Shown here: one piece after another, positions 28,055 to 36,305 of the stretch
How positions within the stretch are numbered: the first letter of the stretch is position 1
How the letters are laid out: the number at the start of each line of letters is the position of its first letter
Source of the DNA: Methylobacterium sp. Leaf104
Lineage (GTDB): Bacteria; Pseudomonadota; Alphaproteobacteria; Rhizobiales; Beijerinckiaceae
Direction of reading: 5' to 3'
Assembly: GCF_001422885.1 (NCBI RefSeq)
Contig: NZ_LMMZ01000037.1
Span: 188,105-252,104, forward strand
DNA: 64,000 nt
The notes under the pieces: model-generated
The model's database searches: none
The model's input: the letters and a program-made list of their open reading frames with translations, nothing else
Told to the model about the DNA's origin: nothing
Made by a program: the position numbers and the translations under genes

Positions 28055-30976
28055 TCAGCCCGCCATCGCCCGCTCGAACAGCGCCCGGATCCCGGTGCGC
28101 GTCTCGTCCAGCTGGGCGATGAGGCGGTTCGAATCCGGGGCGCCCATGGCGACGGCGAGGCGGGACAGGGCCACCGGCGAAGCCTCGGCCGGGTCGCCCT
28201 CCACCATCAGGCGCTGCCAGTGCAGCACGTCGTCGAACTGGCGATAGGCTTCGACCAGGCGCTCCGCGTCAGGCCGGGCGAGGTCGCCGTGCTCGGCGGC
28301 CTCGGCGAACACCGCGCAGGCGCCGAAGCCGACGAGGCCGGGCCGGCGATGGGCCTGCCCGAGCACCAGGGCCTGGGCCAGGAAGTCGAGGTCGAGGAGG
28401 CCGCCGGGGGCGAGCTTGAGGTCGAGGGGGCCGCGATGGCCCTTCTCCCGCTCGACGAGGCCGCGCATCTCCCGCACCGCGCGCCGGACCTCGCCGGGCG
28501 CGCGCGCGCGACCCACCACCGCGCGGATCTCGGCCGCGAGCTCGGCGCCGAGGCCGGGATCGCCGGCGATCACCCGGGCGCGGGTCAGGGCCATGTGCTC
28601 CCAGAGCTCGGCCTCCTCCGCGTGGTAGCTGCGGAAGCTGCGCCACTGCACGGCCACCGGTCCCTGGCCGCCGCCGGGGCGCAGGCGCAGGTCGACCTCG
28701 TAGAGGTGCCCACGCCGGGTCGGCACCGTCAGGGCGGCGACGATGCGCTGGGCGAGCCGGTTGTAGGCCACCGCCGCGTCGAGGGCTTTCGGGCCGGCAC
28801 TGGTGCGGTCCTCCGGGTCGAAATCGTAGATCAGCACGAGGTCGAGGTCGGAATCCGCGGTGAGCTGGCGCGAGCCGAGCCGGCCGAGGCCGAGCACCGC
28901 GAGGCGCCCCTTCGGCACCGCCCCGTGCTCGGCGAAGAAGCTCTCCGAGACCCGCTCGACGGTCACCGCGATCACCGCGTCGGCGATGCCCGCGAAGGCG
29001 CGGCCGGCCTCCTCGGGCGAGAGGATGCCGGAGAGGAGGCGGGCGCCCGTGAGGAAGCGCAGCTGGCGGGCGGCGTCGCGCGCGCGGTCGAGGAAGTCCT
29101 CGTGGTCGCTCGCCTGGCCGAGGCGGGCGCGGACCTGCAGCGCCAGGGCCTCGGCGTCGGTGCTGGGATCGGCGAAATCCCGGTCGATCACCGCGTCGAG
29201 GACGTGCGGGCTGAACGCGACGGTCTCGGCGAGCCGCGGCGCGGTGCCCAGGAGGTCGGCGAAGAGCAGGCGCAGGCGCTCGTTCGAGCGCAGGATCGTC
29301 AGGAGTTCCAGGGCCGCCGGCATCCGAGCGAAGGCCCGGTCCAGGGTGTCGAGGGCCGCGTCCGGGTGGGCGGTGCCGCCCAGCGCCTGCATCAGCACCG
29401 GCACCAGCTCGGTCAGGACCTCGCGGGCGCGGGGCGTCCGCACCGCGGGGCGCCGGCCGAAATGCCAGCCGCGCACCGTCTCCACCGCCCGCTCGGGCTC
29501 GCGGAAGCCGAGCTTGGCCAGGGTCGCCAGGGTGCCCGGGTCGTCGCCGGTGCCGCTGAACACGAGGTCGCCGACCTCCGAGGACAGGTCGGGCTCGGCC
29601 TCGAACAGCAGGGCGTAGTGGCCCTGCACCCGGCGGGCGTGGTGGAACAGGGCCGCCTCGAAGGCCGCCCGCGTCGGAAAGCCCGCGAAGCGCGCGAAGC
29701 GGTCGAGCTCGTCGGCCTCGCTCGGCAGGCGCTGGGTCTGCTCGTCGCGCAGCATCTGGAGGCGGTGCTCGATGGTGCGCAGGAAGCCGTAGGCCGCCGT
29801 GAGGTCGTCGCGGGCGGTGGCGTCGATCCAGCCGTCGCGGGTCAGGCCGTCGAGCATCGCCACGGTGCCGCGCCCGCGCAGCTCCGGTCGGCGCCCGCCG
29901 AAGACGAGCTGCTGGGTCTGGACGAAGAACTCGATCTCGCGGATGCCGCCGCGCCCGAGCTTGATGTCGTGGCCCGCCACCGCGATCGTGTCGTGGCCGC
30001 GCACGGCATGGATCTGGCGCTTCATCGCGTGCACGTCGGCGATGGAGGCGAAGTCGAAGTATTTCCGCCAGACGAAGGGGCGCAGATTCGCCAGGAAGGT
30101 CTCCCCGGCCGGGATGTCGCCGGCGATCGCGCGCGCCTTGATGTAGGCCGCCCGCTCCCAGTTCTGGCCGAGGTTCTCGTAATAGAGGTAGGCCGCGTTC
30201 AGCGAGAGCGCCGCCGGGGTCGAGCCCGGGTCCGGGCGCAGGCGGTAATCGACCCGGTGGACGTAGCCGTCGGCGGTGCGCTCCTGCAGCAGCTTGGCCA
30301 TGCCCTGCGCCAGCTTGGTGAAGAACGGCGTCGCCGGCAGGTCGGGCTTCAGGGGCGCGGTCTCGGGATCGAAGAAGACCACGAGGTCGATGTCGCTGGA
30401 ATAGTTCAGCTCGCCGGCCCCGTGCTTGCCCAGCGCCAGCACGATCAGGCCCGAGCCGGCCTGCGGCGCGTCCGCGTCGCGGGGCAGGAAGCGCCCCGCC
30501 GCGGCGGCCTGGAGCAGCATGGCGTCGGCGGCCGCCCGCACCGAGGCGTCGGCGAAGTCGGAGAGCGCCCGGGTCACCGTGGCGAGCGGCCAGAGCCCGC
30601 CGATATCGGCCAGGGCCACGAGGAGGGCGTGCTCCGCCCGGTTCAGCCGGAGGTGCCGCGCCGCGGCGTCGAGATCGGGCTCGCGCCCCGCCGCGAGCTG
30701 CCGGGCGATCAGCGCCGCCAGGGCCGCTTCCGGCTCGGCCTCGGCGAGGGCGACGAGGCGCTCGGGCGCCCGCGCGACCAGCTGCCAGAGGAACGGCGAA
30801 TGGTCGGCGAGGCCGAGGAGCAGCGCCCGCAGGGGGGCGTCGAGGAAGCCGGGGGGCAGCGCGGGCTCGATCTCGGCGAGGCGCGCCGCGGCGGCCCCGG
30901 GATCGGACAGGACGGGCGCGGCGGACAGGCGCGCGCGAAGGCTGCGGCGCGGCGCGTCGTCGGCGGCCTGGTTCAT
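28055..30976 (-). CDS. glnE: Bifunctional glutamine synthetase adenylyltransferase/deadenylase
   Basis: This 973-residue enzyme adds AMP to, or phosphorolytically removes it from, glutamine synthetase in response to GlnB. It has two nucleotidyltransferase halves. The N-terminal deadenylase shows GKHGAGELNYSSDIDLVVFFD, and the C-terminal adenylyltransferase shows GLGRLGSRQLTADSDLDLVL. Helical linkers and GlnD_UR_UTase-like regions lie between. Size and domain order are normal. It is three bases downstream of the histidine kinase stop, so nitrogen control may share a transcript with this two-component system. Confidence 0.96.
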   Translation of the reverse strand: MNQAADDAPRRSLRARLSAAPVLSDPGAAAARLAEIEPALPPGFLDAPLRALLLGLADHSPFLWQLVARAPERLVALAEAEPEAALAALIARQLAAGREPDLDAAARHLRLNRAEHALLVALADIGGLWPLATVTRALSDFADASVRAAADAMLLQAAAAGRFLPRDADAPQAGSGLIVLALGKHGAGELNYSSDIDLVVFFDPETAPLKPDLPATPFFTKLAQGMAKLLQERTADGYVHRVDYRLRPDPGSTPAALSLNAAYLYYENLGQNWERAAYIKARAIAGDIPAGETFLANLRPFVWRKYFDFASIADVHAMKRQIHAVRGHDTIAVAGHDIKLGRGGIREIEFFVQTQQLVFGGRRPELRGRGTVAMLDGLTRDGWIDATARDDLTAAYGFLRTIEHRLQMLRDEQTQRLPSEADELDRFARFAGFPTRAAFEAALFHHARRVQGHYALLFEAEPDLSSEVGDLVFSGTGDDPGTLATLAKLGFREPERAVETVRGWHFGRRPAVRTPRAREVLTELVPVLMQALGGTAHPDAALDTLDRAFARMPAALELLTILRSNERLRLLFADLLGTAPRLAETVAFSPHVLDAVIDRDFADPSTDAEALALQVRARLGQASDHEDFLDRARDAARQLRFLTGARLLSGILSPEEAGRAFAGIADAVIAVTVERVSESFFAEHGAVPKGRLAVLGLGRLGSRQLTADSDLDLVLIYDFDPEDRTSAGPKALDAAVAYNRLAQRIVAALTVPTRRGHLYEVDLRLRPGGGQGPVAVQWRSFRSYHAEEAELWEHMALTRARVIAGDPGLGAELAAEIRAVVGRARAPGEVRRAVREMRGLVEREKGHRGPLDLKLAPGGLLDLDFLAQALVLGQAHRRPGLVGFGACAVFAEAAEHGDLARPDAERLVEAYRQFDDVLHWQRLMVEGDPAEASPVALSRLAVAMGAPDSNRLIAQLDETRTGIRALFERAMAG

Positions 30977-30979
30977 GCC

Positions 30980-32392
30980 CTACCCTCCCGTCGGATCTCC
31001 GGCCGGCAGGGTTATCACGACGGCGAGCCCGGGGGCATGGTCTTCCAGCGCCAGCGTGCCCTGGTGCAGGCGCACCACCGCGTTGACGAGGCTGAGGCCG
31101 AGGCCGAAGCCGGGCCGCGAGCGCGCCTCTTCCAGCCGGACGAAGCGGTCGAGCACCCGACCCCGCGCCTCGCTGGGGATGCCGGGGCCGGAATCGGCCA
31201 CGCAGAGGCGCAGGGCCTCGCCCGCCCGCGCGGCGCTGAGCCGGATCTCGCCGCTCGGCCCGCCATACTTGACCGCGTTGTCCACGAGGTTCGCCAGCGC
31301 CTGCCCGATCAGCTCGCGGCTGCCGCGCAGGATCAGCGGCGCGCCCTCCGTCTCGACGTGCAGCGTCAGGCCCTGCTCGGAGGCCAGGGGCTCGTAGAGC
31401 TCGGCCACGGCCTGGACCACGGCGGCGACGTCGAAGGTCTGGAAGTCCTCGCGGGCGTTCACGCCCTCCAGCCGGGCGATCATCAGGAGGGCGTTGAAGA
31501 TCCGGATCAGCCCGTCGCTCTCCTCGATCACCCCCTCCATCGCCGTGCGCAGGGCGTCCGGCGTCTCGGCGGTGCGCAGGGCCTCCTCGGCCCGGTTGCG
31601 CAGGCGGGTCAGGGGCGTCTTGAGGTCGTGGGCGATGTTGTCGGAGACGTCGCGCAGGCCGCGCATCAGCTCGCCGATCCGCTCCAGCATGGCGTTGAGG
31701 TTGCGCGCCAGCCGGTCGAGCTCGTCGCCGGTCCCCGCCACCGCGAGGCGTCCGTCGAGGTCGCCGGCCATGATCCGGCGGGTGGTCTCGGTCATGGCGT
31801 CGACGCGCTTCAGCACCCGGCTGGCGATGAACCAGGCGCCGAACACGCCGAGGAGCACCACGAGTCCCACCGACGAGCCGAAGGTCCGCACGATCACCGC
31901 GCGCAGCCGGTCGCGCTCGGCCACGTCCCGCCCGACGAGGAGCCGGAAGCCCCCGGGCAGGACGAAGATCTGCATGATCGCCCGGTGCTCGAGGGTCTGG
32001 GTCCCGCCGATGCGGGCGTAGTTCGCCTCGGTCTGGCCCGGGTCGACGATGAGCCCGGTGGGCAGGGCGTCGATGTTGCCGACGATGCGCTCGCCGGCCG
32101 CGTTGGTGACGAGGTAGAGCGAGGCCCCCGGCTCGCCGGCCCGCCGCTCCACCGCCGAGATCAGCCGCCGCAGGCCGCCGAGCTTGTACTGCTCGGACAG
32201 GCCGTTGATCTCGGCCTCGATGGTGGAGACCATCTGGTCGTCCAGCGCCCGGCTGGCGTTCCAGGCGACGTAGCCCAGCGCCAGCAGCGCGAAGGTCGCG
32301 AACACCACCAGATAGGCGAAGGACAGCTTGAAGGCCGTCGTGCGGAACAGATTGCCGAGGCGCCCGGCCGGGGCGTCGTCGAGGGGCGTCAC
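30980..32392 (-). CDS. HAMP-domain sensor histidine kinase
   Basis: This 470-residue kinase has transmembrane helices at about 21-43 and 172-192 around a periplasmic sensor of about 130 residues. A HAMP domain follows (about 190-248), then HisKA with His255 in NIAHDLKTPLTRLRNR and a HATPase domain (LVDNAVKYGG, DSGPGIP, GFGLGLSLV). It is the cognate partner of the OmpR-type regulator encoded just upstream, whose stop it overlaps by four bases. Ligand is unknown. The pair precedes glnE in several Hyphomicrobiales, but no specific name is justified. Confidence 0.88.
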   Translation of the reverse strand: MTPLDDAPAGRLGNLFRTTAFKLSFAYLVVFATFALLALGYVAWNASRALDDQMVSTIEAEINGLSEQYKLGGLRRLISAVERRAGEPGASLYLVTNAAGERIVGNIDALPTGLIVDPGQTEANYARIGGTQTLEHRAIMQIFVLPGGFRLLVGRDVAERDRLRAVIVRTFGSSVGLVVLLGVFGAWFIASRVLKRVDAMTETTRRIMAGDLDGRLAVAGTGDELDRLARNLNAMLERIGELMRGLRDVSDNIAHDLKTPLTRLRNRAEEALRTAETPDALRTAMEGVIEESDGLIRIFNALLMIARLEGVNAREDFQTFDVAAVVQAVAELYEPLASEQGLTLHVETEGAPLILRGSRELIGQALANLVDNAVKYGGPSGEIRLSAARAGEALRLCVADSGPGIPSEARGRVLDRFVRLEEARSRPGFGLGLSLVNAVVRLHQGTLALEDHAPGLAVVITLPAGDPTGG

Positions 32393-33099
32393 GAGGCCGT
32401 GCCGGGGCCGCGCGCCTCGTCGACCCGCAGCACGTAGCCGGTGCCGCGCACGGTGTGGATGATCGGGTGCTCGAAATCCTTGTCCACCTTGGCCCGCAGG
32501 CGCGAGACGTGGACGTCGATGACGTTGGTCTGCGGGTCGAAATGGTAGTCCCAGACATGCTCCAGCAGCATCGTCCGGGTCACGACCTGGCCGGCATGGC
32601 GCATTAGGTACTCGAGCAGGCGGAATTCGCGGGGCTGCAGCACGATCTCGTGGCCGGCGCGGGTGACGCGGTGGGACAGGCGGTCGAGTTCGAGGTCGCC
32701 GACCCGGTAGGCCGTGGCCTCTACGACCGCCCCCGGCCCGGCCCGGCGGCGGGCCAGCACCTCGGCCCGGGCGAGCAGTTCGGAGAAGGCGTAGGGTTTG
32801 GGCAGGTAGTCGTCGCCCCCGGCCCGCAGGCCCTTCACCCGGTCGTCCACCTGGCCCAGCGCCGAGAGGATCAGCACCGGCGTGGTCACGCCCTGCTCGC
32901 GCAGCGAGCGGATCAGGGATAGCCCGTCGAGCTTGGGCAGCATCCGGTCGACGATGAGCACGTCGTAATCGCCCTCCTGCGCCAGGGCGTAGCCGTCGAG
33001 GCCGTCCGAGGCCTGGTCCGGCACGTGACCGGCCTCGCGGAAGGCCTTGACCAGATACGCGACCGCCTCGCGGTCGTCCTCAATGATGAGCAGACGCAT
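32389..33099 (-). CDS. OmpR/PhoB-family response regulator
   Basis: This 236-residue regulator has a receiver domain (1-120) with acidic residues Glu7-Asp8-Asp9, phospho-acceptor Asp51 (LIVDRMLPKLDG) and Lys102-Pro in YLPKPYAF. The winged-helix DNA-binding domain (about 135-228) carries LQPREFRLLEYLMRHAGQVV and HTVRGTGYVLR. The ATG at 33099 is chosen because the receiver fold begins there; the open frame extends upstream without conserved sequence. It is first in an operon with the kinase and glnE. Confidence 0.9.
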   Translation of the reverse strand: MRLLIIEDDREAVAYLVKAFREAGHVPDQASDGLDGYALAQEGDYDVLIVDRMLPKLDGLSLIRSLREQGVTTPVLILSALGQVDDRVKGLRAGGDDYLPKPYAFSELLARAEVLARRRAGPGAVVEATAYRVGDLELDRLSHRVTRAGHEIVLQPREFRLLEYLMRHAGQVVTRTMLLEHVWDYHFDPQTNVIDVHVSRLRAKVDKDFEHPIIHTVRGTGYVLRVDEARGPGTAS

Positions 33100-33229
33100 G
33101 GGACGGAGTGATAGGGTCTCGCCCGTCCGCGGGAAACCGCCTTGTCCGGCAACGCCCATGCCGCATCCCTCCGCGCTGGATCGATGGCCGGAAGAGTGGG
33201 GCGCCGCGCCTTGCACGACGCTGGCGGAA

Positions 33230-33249
33230 ACATGACGCTTTGGTCATGT
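33230..33249 (-). terminator. Hairpin downstream of the DUF3016 gene
   Basis: A 7-bp stem (acatgac with gtcatgt) has a 6-nt loop and, on the minus strand, is followed by TTT. It lies 36 bases after the DUF3016 stop and ahead of the response regulator promoter region. Confidence 0.5.
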
Positions 33250-33284
33250 CTCGGGTCGCCGGAAGCGGGTCCTGAGAGGCGGGC

Positions 33285-33827
33285 CTAGTCCGGGCGCGGC
33301 CCCGCGCCGCCGGCCCGGGCGGAGAGCCGGGTGCGGGCCCAGTCGCGCAGCAGGGCCTCCTCGTAGCCGAAGCTCCCGCTGGCGGCCGCGGCGCGGGCGC
33401 CGAACAGGAAGTTGATGTCGGTCAGGCGCTCCTCGCCCGCGGCGAGGCGGCGGCCCCCGCGCCGCAGATCGTAGCGCAGGCGGATCGCCGGCGGGGTGGC
33501 GTCGCTGACGATGCGCAGACCCGAGGGGATGTTCAGGTCCGGGCGCACGAAGCCGGCCCGGTCGATGTCGAGGACGTCCACGGAGAGGGTCTCGTCCGGT
33601 CCCATCACGCGCAGGGCGGAGGCCTCGATGATCCGCCGGATCTCGGCCAGCGTGCCGCGCAGGCCGGGACCCGCGCCGAACCGGTCGTCGGCATCGGTGT
33701 AGCGCTCGGGCGCCACGAAGCGGACGGCGACCCGGGCGGGTTCCGCCGCGCCGTCTTGCGCCCAAGCGGCATTCCCCAGCCCCGCGCCGATCAGCAGCGC
33801 GAGCCCCGCGCGGCGGAAACGGCTCAC
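33285..33827 (-). CDS. DUF3016 domain periplasmic protein
   Basis: This 180-residue protein has a signal peptide (RAGLALLIGAGLGNAAWAQDG, with cleavage likely after AWA). The mature part opens VAVRFVAPERYTDADD and continues with SVDVLDIDRAG, which matches DUF3016. Function is unknown. The GTG start is one base beyond the stop of the DUF2244 gene, so the two are coupled. The end (GYEEALLRDWARTRLSA) is the conserved tail of the family. Confidence 0.75.
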   Translation of the reverse strand: MSRFRRAGLALLIGAGLGNAAWAQDGAAEPARVAVRFVAPERYTDADDRFGAGPGLRGTLAEIRRIIEASALRVMGPDETLSVDVLDIDRAGFVRPDLNIPSGLRIVSDATPPAIRLRYDLRRGGRRLAAGEERLTDINFLFGARAAAASGSFGYEEALLRDWARTRLSARAGGAGPRPD

Positions 33828-33828
33828 C

Positions 33829-34365
33829 TCAATAGCCCTTCTTCACCTGCGCCAGGGCGCGGGTGAGGCCGTCGGCGATGACCTCGCGCTCGGGCGGCGA
33901 GGCGTCGCGGGCGACCACCACGAATTGCCGGCGGGATTCGAGGGTCAGCGTCTGCATGCCGTACTCGTCGTCCTCGACCCGGGTGAGCTTGGTCCAGAGC
34001 GGGTTGAAGCGCCATTCCCGGCGCTCGCCGCGATGGGTCACCCGGGCGAGCATCACCTCGATCGGGGTGATCACCACCTCCTCGAAGGAGCGCCCGCGCC
34101 GGAAGCTCGCCTTCAGGGCCACGTAGAGGGCGATCATGTCGAGGCCGAAGAAGCCCGCCACCGGCCAGAAGCCGGCCCGCACGCAGGCGACCGAGGTGAC
34201 GAGGGAGACGACGCAGCACCCGATCATCACGTTGCGGAAGCCGTCGGGGCTCAGGGATTGGTGCGGCCGGATGGTGGCCTGGAACACAGGCCGGTCCATG
34301 CTGTCGGGATCGAGGCCGTCCGGATGCCGGCCGATCGGAGGGACGTGGTCATTGCCGCTCGCCAT
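33829..34365 (-). CDS. DUF2244 domain membrane protein
   Basis: This 178-residue protein has two adjacent membrane helices near residues 40-90 (MIGCCVVSLVTSVACVRAGF, then PVAGFFGLDMIALYVAL). A cytoplasmic or periplasmic beta-rich domain with EWRFNPLWTKL follows; this is the DUF2244 pattern. It is an integral membrane protein of unknown function found in alphaproteobacteria. I use the ATG at 34365; the frame extends to 34413 but would then run into the nth gene on the other strand. nth is divergent, 20 bases away. Confidence 0.8.
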   Translation of the reverse strand: MASGNDHVPPIGRHPDGLDPDSMDRPVFQATIRPHQSLSPDGFRNVMIGCCVVSLVTSVACVRAGFWPVAGFFGLDMIALYVALKASFRRGRSFEEVVITPIEVMLARVTHRGERREWRFNPLWTKLTRVEDDEYGMQTLTLESRRQFVVVARDASPPEREVIADGLTRALAQVKKGY

Positions 34366-34385
34366 GCGAGGAATATAACGCAGGG

Positions 34386-35120
34386 ATGCCGAGCCGACAG
34401 CCGACCAGAACACGGAAATCGCCGATCTCCGCGCGGCTCGCCGCGCCGATCGTCGCAGCGGCGCCCGCCACGCCGGACCCCGTGGGCCCGGACACCGTCG
34501 CGGAGATCTTCGCGCGGCTCAGCGCGGCCAACCCGGAGCCGCGCGCCGAGCTCGAATTCCAGAACCCCTTCACCCTGCTGGTGGCGGTGGTTCTGTCGGC
34601 CCAGGCCACCGACCGCAGCGTCAACCTCGCCACGGCCCCGCTCTTCGCCATCGCGGACACGCCGGCGGCGATGCTGGCCCTCGGGGAGGAGCGGGTGCGC
34701 GACTTCATCCGCACCATCGGGCTGTTCAACACCAAGGCGAAGAACGTCGTCGCCCTGTCGCGGATCCTGGTGGAGCAGCACGGCGGCGAGGTGCCCCGCG
34801 CCCGCGAGGCCCTGGAGGTGCTGCCCGGAGTCGGCACCAAGACCGCGAGCGTGGTCCGCAACGTCGCCTTCGGCGAGGAGACCATCGCGGTCGACACCCA
34901 CATCTTCCGGGTCTCCAACCGGATTCCCCTCGTGGTCGCCCCCACCACCGACAAGGTCCAGGCCGGGCTCGAGGCCATCGTGCCCGCCCCCTACCGGCTC
35001 AACGCCCATCACTGGCTGATCCTGTTCGGCCGCTACATCTGCAAGGCCCGCAAGCCCGAATGCTACCGCTGCCCGATCGCCGACCTGTGCCGCTTCCCGG
35101 CCAAGACTTCTGCTCCATGA
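34386..35120 (+). CDS. nth: Endonuclease III
   Basis: This 244-residue DNA glycosylase/AP lyase removes oxidised pyrimidines. It has the helix-hairpin-helix LPGVGTKTASVVR with its catalytic lysine, the catalytic aspartate in VDTHIFRVSNR, and the [4Fe-4S] cluster ligands Cys-x6-Cys-x2-Cys-x5-Cys near the C-terminus (CKARKPECYRCPIADLC). The first 40 residues are a non-conserved basic extension. The last codons and stop lie inside the first unit of a 20-bp tandem repeat array. Confidence 0.95.
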   Translation: MPSRQPTRTRKSPISARLAAPIVAAAPATPDPVGPDTVAEIFARLSAANPEPRAELEFQNPFTLLVAVVLSAQATDRSVNLATAPLFAIADTPAAMLALGEERVRDFIRTIGLFNTKAKNVVALSRILVEQHGGEVPRAREALEVLPGVGTKTASVVRNVAFGEETIAVDTHIFRVSNRIPLVVAPTTDKVQAGLEAIVPAPYRLNAHHWLILFGRYICKARKPECYRCPIADLCRFPAKTSAP

Positions 35121-35218
35121 GCAAGACGCCGGCTCCGTGAGCAAGGCTTCTGCCCCATAAGACTTCTGCCCCATGACCGAGACTGCGGCTCCGTGAGCGA
35201 GACGCCGGCCCCATGAGG
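35103..35218 (+). repeat. Six-unit 20-bp degenerate tandem repeat at the 3' end of nth
   Basis: Consecutive units: aagacttctgctccatgagc, aagacgccggctccgtgagc, aaggcttctgccccat (16 bp), aagacttctgccccatgacc, gagactgcggctccgtgagc and gagacgccggccccatgagg. The consensus is roughly rAGACknCkGCyCCrTGAgC. Two alternating sub-types (ttctg with cat, and ccgg with cgt) suggest expansion as a 40-bp dimer. Unit 1 contains the nth stop codon. Confidence 0.9.
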
Positions 35219-35504
35219 ACGACCTGTCCTTAGTGAGCGCGTCCCGCGCCCGCCGAGCCGGGCGGCGCGGCCTCACCCGGCCCCGTCGCCCTTGCGTCCG
35301 GAGCCGGCTCCGAATTATCACCCGGCTTCCCTCAGGGCGGCATGGGTCCCATCCGGCCAGCGCGTTGTGCTGCCAGCCGCCTTCGGGTAGTTTGCGCCAC
35401 GGTCGGGGAGGCTTTCGACGTACGACGTGTCTCTCGGCCCGGCCCCACAGATGGGCCGCCACGCCGCGGATTCCGCATCGTTCGCTCGCAAGGAGTCACG
35501 GCCC
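35219..35504 (+). promoter_or_regulatory. purC upstream region
   Basis: With the repeat array this makes about 385 bp without a gene. I see no riboswitch. A loose promoter candidate is TTGTGC, 17 bp, TAGTTT near 35363-35391. The purC Shine-Dalgarno (AAGGAG) lies just upstream of the ATG. Confidence 0.3.
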
Positions 35505-36299
35505 ATGGACTTCCTCAAACCACGGTACACGCCTATGAACCGCCGCCGTCGCATCTACGAGGGCAAGGCGAAGGTCCTCTACGAGGGTCCGGAGCCGGGA
35601 ACGCTCATCCAGCACTTCAAGGATGATGCCACCGCCTTCAACGCGCAGAAGCATGATGTCATCGACGGCAAGGGCGTGCTGAACAACCGGATCTCCGAGT
35701 TCGTCTTCCAGCACCTCAACGACATCGGCGTGCCCACGCACTTCATCCGCCGCCTCAACATGCGCGAGCAGCTGATCCGCGAAGTCGAGATCATTCCGCT
35801 CGAAGTGGTGGTGCGCAACGTCGCCGCCGGCTCGCTCGCCACCCGCCTCGGCCTTGAGGAAGGCACGCAGCTGCCGCGCTCGATCATCGAGTTCTACTAC
35901 AAGAACGACGCGCTCAACGACCCGATGGTGTCGGAAGAGCACATCACCGCCTTCGGCTGGGCGACGCCGCAGGAGATCGACGACATCATGGCTCTGGCCA
36001 TCCGGGTCAACGACTTCCTGTCCGGGCTCTTCCTCGGCGTCGGCATCCGCCTCGTCGACTTCAAGATCGAGACCGGCCGCCTCTGGGAAGGCGACATGAT
36101 GCGCATCGTCGTCGCCGACGAGATCTCCCCGGATTCCTGCCGCCTGTGGGACATCAAGTCGTCGGACAAGCTCGACAAGGACCGCTTCCGCAAGGATCTC
36201 GGCGGCCTGATCGAGGCCTATACCGAGGTCGCCAAGCGCCTCGGCATCATGTCCGAGAACGAGAAGGTCCAGACGGGCGGTCCGCGCCTCGTGCAGTAG
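35505..36299 (+). CDS. purC: Phosphoribosylaminoimidazole-succinocarboxamide synthase
   Basis: This 264-residue SAICAR synthetase couples CAIR and aspartate with ATP in de novo purine synthesis. Motifs include [15 protein letters not shown], the [11 protein letters not shown] loop, [13 protein letters not shown] and VDFKIETGR with [21 protein letters not shown]. The ATG at 35505 follows AAGGAGT with good spacing. Residues 1-8 are a short extension before the conserved [12 protein letters not shown]. In most alphaproteobacteria purS and purQ come next; here they are 10.3 kb away. Confidence 0.96.
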   Translation: MDFLKPRYTPMNRRRRIYEGKAKVLYEGPEPGTLIQHFKDDATAFNAQKHDVIDGKGVLNNRISEFVFQHLNDIGVPTHFIRRLNMREQLIREVEIIPLEVVVRNVAAGSLATRLGLEEGTQLPRSIIEFYYKNDALNDPMVSEEHITAFGWATPQEIDDIMALAIRVNDFLSGLFLGVGIRLVDFKIETGRLWEGDMMRIVVADEISPDSCRLWDIKSSDKLDKDRFRKDLGGLIEAYTEVAKRLGIMSENEKVQTGGPRLVQ

Positions 36300-36305
36300 G
36301 GGGCC

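Noticed and set aside
28220-32437. Very long plus-strand open frame (about 1400 codons) opposite glnE and the two-component genes
   Set aside because: It is an antisense shadow typical of high-GC coding DNA: composition is Arg/Gly/Glu/His skewed, it has no domains, and it mirrors clear genes on the other strand.
35103-35218. Possible CRISPR array
   Set aside because: The 20-bp units are directly abutting without unique spacers and are degenerate; no cas gene is near.
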